Assembly (NCBI GenBank): GCA_000697455.1
Contig: JNET01030914.1
Location: forward strand, 1 to 37,476
Direction of reading: 5' to 3'
DNA length: 37,476 nucleotides
Source: Basidiobolus heterosporus B8920
Taxonomy: Eukaryota; Basidiobolomycota; Basidiobolomycetes; Basidiobolales; Basidiobolaceae
Positions 34,601 through 37,476 of this stretch are shown here, in pieces. The translations under genes were made by a program, and so were the position numbers. Every line of letters begins with the position of its first letter. Position 1 is the first letter of the stretch. The notes beneath the pieces are model-generated. The model saw only the letters and a program-made list of their open reading frames with translations, was not told the origin of the DNA and ran no database searches.

Positions 34601-37314
34601 GCTGCTTGTGGACGATAATCAAGATATGCGTCGATATATCAAAGGGCTTCTTGGTAAATGGTGGCAAGTTAACGAAGCCGTAAATGGCGAAGAGGCTTTC
34701 CATCTAGCTACACAGAACCCTCCCGATCTTATTATCAGCGATGTCATGATGCCAGTCTTGGATGGGATAGGACTACTCAAACTTATTAGGACTCATGGCA
34801 ATACCCGATTTGTACCGGTGATCCTGTTAAGTGCTAAAGCAGGCGAGGATGCCAAAGTAGAAGGGCTAGAGGCGGGGGCAGATGATTTTCTAACAAAGCC
34901 ATTCAATGCAAAAGAATTGATTGCTCGTGCACATACCCATCTAGAGTTGGGAAAATTAAGATCCGAATTGGAGAGAATCGTGGGCGAGCGGACGAAGAAG
35001 CTCACCGAAAGCGAGCTTCGATACAAGGCTTTGGCAAAAATAAGCCCCGTAGGGATATTTCGTTTGGACTTGAATGTAAGAACTAACTCAAGTACAGAAA
35101 TTTCCACGCCACATCTAACCATTCCTTAAACATCAGGGCATCGTAACTTACACGAATGATAAGTGGTGGGAGATATCAGGCCATGATAGAACAAAAGACA
35201 TGGGTGTACTGAGCTTCCTCTCTAGGTAAGAGTACCCCTTGTTTGCTCGTTTCTGCGAGTATTATTAACGTTTAGAAAAGTGTCCACCCCGAGGATCGAG
35301 AACGAACGGCGCAAACATTTATTTCAAATATCCGGGCGACTGAAGGGTTTAACATTGAGTTTAGATGGGGACTGCTCGCTGGCCAAGTCAAGTGGTGTCT
35401 TGGTAAATATAGTGCAATGTGACTTCTCAAAGTAAGAGATAACCAATCAGGTTTAAATTTAGGAGAGGTAATTGTGGAATATGACGAGCAAGGAAAGCCT
35501 TATGGCTTTGTAGGTACACTCACAGATCTGACAGAGCGAAAGATGCTAGAAAAGGAGCGCTTGTCAGCCCTACAGTTAGCTGAGAAACAGCAGCGTCGGC
35601 GTGCAGAGGACGCGGAGGAAATCAAAAAACAACAAGAGCTCTTCATCGATATGACCTGCCACGAGTTACGTAACCCCTTGAATGGGATTTACCATAATGC
35701 AGATTTCCTTTCTGAGAGTCTTGGAAAGGTCCAGCGGGACTTACAAATGGAAAGCACCAAGAAGGTGATGAAATGGTTGAACACAGAAATCGAAAATGAT
35801 TTGGAAGCGGTGACAACAATAAGCCTGTGTGCACAGCATCAGAAGGTACGTTGAATAGAAAGTAAATCTCAATCTAGTAGCTAAACAGGAGTGCGTACTT
35901 TTCTAGAAAATAGCGGACGATGTTCTGAACATGTCCAAGATCAACATGAACCTCTTAGTCCTTGCCCCAATAACTATCCAACCACATGCCGTGATAGCTA
36001 ACACGCTACGCATGTTCGAAACCGAGGTCAAGATGAAGTGCATTGATATAGAATTTACCATCTCTAATCGCTATTCCAGTATGAACATCAATTGGGTCAA
36101 GGGTGATCCAACCAGGCTCTCTCAAGTTTTGTAAGTATCCAAAGCATTCCTACCAGGCCACATCATAGTTCATCTTTGTTTCATTGCTAGGATCAATTTC
36201 CTAACCAACGCCATCCGATTTACCGAGAAGGCATCAGCACGCCAAATTGTGATTACTCTGGAAGCTTATGACAACCCACCATACGCAGAAGAATATGGTT
36301 TGAGTACAGATCGGGATCACGACTCCGTTTCTACTAGTTCCGCCTCTTCAACTGGGACTGTCCATCACATCCAAAACTCCGGAAAAGACGATTCCACTTT
36401 GTCCAAGGACATCTACATTGAAATCTCCATACGAGATAGTGGAGTGGGAATGACGACCGAGGAGCAGGCGTCTCTCTTCCACCGTTTTACGCAAGTCAGT
36501 CCGAAGACATATGCTGAGTTTGGAGGAAGTGGGCTTGGATTGTTTATTAGTAAACGGCTGGTGGAGTTGCACGGCGGAGGTATCAAAGTGCACTCAGTCA
36601 AAGGTAGTGGAACAACTTTCTCCTTTTTTATTCGCTGTGAATATCCGAGCGACCAGGAAATCCTGCAGGCAGAGAAATCACTAAAGGAAAGTCAACAAAG
36701 TAATGCGAAACAAGACCATTTGGAATCAACGACACCAGCTACATCCTACTTGACAAAAGATGCGTCTTCAACTGAAAAGAAAAAACCCATATTGAAGAAG
36801 AAACCTGCAGCAAAAAAACTGAGCGTCCAAGCATCGGAAGCACTCACAAAAATCCTAGTGGTAGAGGATAATCTCATAAATCAACGGGTGCTGAAGCGCC
36901 ACCTAGAGATAGCCCACTACGGTGTAGAAGTAGCGAAACACGGACTTGAGGCCCTCGAACTACTGAAGAAAGTACGGTTTGCCCTGATAATCATGGTAAT
37001 GTATTAGATATACTGAGAGCGGTTCAGACATTTGTTATACCGAGAGTGGTTCAGAGCTTTGCTAACATACCTGCTTTTATTAGGACTTGGAAATGCCGGT
37101 TATGGGTGGCCTCGAATGCACGCGCAACATACGCCATCTTGAGGCCGAATCTGGCTCGAGCCCAATACCCATCATAGGAGTCTCCGGGAATGCACGGACT
37201 GAATATAAAGACCTCGCAATTGATGCTGGAATGACCGCTTACATTACAAAACCTTACGACAAGAATGAGCTGATAAAAATGATCTCATCTCTAATCTCTA
37301 TTTGTACTGCCTAG
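31616..37314 (+). CDS. Tandem hybrid histidine kinase: two kinase cores and two receiver domains
   Basis: Fourteen exons (31616-32185, 32252-32433, 32491-32686, 32746-33335, 33402-33717, 33777-33946, 34010-34276, 34349-35075, 35137-35225, 35281-35402, 35463-35845, 35907-36130, 36191-36995, 37084-37314) encode about 1623 aa. Order: weak PAS-like N-terminus; PAS-like block (LRNYDWGETCLGPISQWPQS ... YNDAYIPIAGKKHPW); GAF-like region (about 345-530); HisKA 1 with H559 (SVSHELRTPLT); ATPase 1 (LIGNAFKFT, DTGNGIP, GTGIGLSL); receiver 1 (LLVDDNQDMRR, D895 in SDVMMP, LTKPF); PAS (SVHPEDRERT); HisKA 2 with H1143 (DMTCHELRNPLNG); ATPase 2 (INFLTNAIRF, DSGVGM, GSGLGL); receiver 2 (LVVEDNLINQRVL, D1548 in MDLEMPVMGG, ITKPYD). 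No membrane segment is seen, so it is likely a cytosolic sensor feeding a phosphotransfer protein. Cryptococcus Tco2 has a comparable double-core plan. Confidence 0.93.
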
Positions 37315-37476
37315 TCAAGTACCATCTGCATTGGCATTGCACTTACCGTATAATCAATGTATTCATGGCCCGAGTGGCCCGCATTAACTTCATTCTCTAA
37401 TACTCTCTTCCCCAATACCACAGTTCATTCCATAACCCTTCATTGTCTATCATTTGTGAGAATGTTTCAATCATCT

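Overview
The window is nuclear DNA of a fungus. The genes are split by many short introns (about 40-120 bp, mostly 55-85 bp) with GTAAGT/GTATGT-type donors. The gene set is fungal: PET127, a fungal-type ATG14, SNT2, an Mmc1-like mitochondrial dynamin-like protein, and a hybrid histidine kinase with two kinase cores. Short TTAGGG/CCCTAA tracts occur inside the window, which fits a TTAGGG-type telomere. The intron density and gene set argue against a budding yeast. A basidiomycete or an early-diverging filamentous fungus fits best, but the sequence alone does not decide between them. All exon structures here were worked out by hand from splice signals, reading frame and family motifs.

Left part (1-6.8 kb): four minus-strand genes. 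They are PET127 (mitochondrial RNA processing/stability), a small coiled-coil protein, a NagD-type HAD phosphatase with one intron, and a small basic nucleolar-type protein. Then (6.8-10.4 kb) come three plus-strand genes: a Ser/Pro-rich coiled-coil protein, a small acidic protein, and a single-exon family-16 methyltransferase. Middle part (10.5-19.5 kb): ATG14 (-), a mitochondrial dynamin-like protein with a degenerate GTPase site (+), DUS2 tRNA dihydrouridine synthase (-) and an F-box/LRR protein (+). Right part (20.5-37.3 kb): the chromatin factor SNT2 (-, 15 exons), an RS/Pro-rich protein (-), a second family-16 methyltransferase (+), an F-box/ApaG (FBXO3-like) protein (-) and the large tandem hybrid histidine kinase (+, 14 exons).

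The genes are ordinary chromosomal neighbours, not an operon or an obvious cluster. Loose themes are mitochondrial function (PET127, Mmc1-like), RNA/ribosome work (DUS2, the small basic protein), protein methylation (two family-16 methyltransferases), ubiquitin adaptors (two F-box proteins) and signalling or chromatin control (histidine kinase, SNT2). I saw no transposase, reverse transcriptase, viral gene, tRNA, rRNA or CRISPR array. I did not find a convincing novel multi-gene system. The most interesting items are the degenerate-GTPase mitochondrial protein, the double-core histidine kinase, the bacterial-looking NagD phosphatase, the interstitial telomere-like tracts, and several genes with no family I can name.
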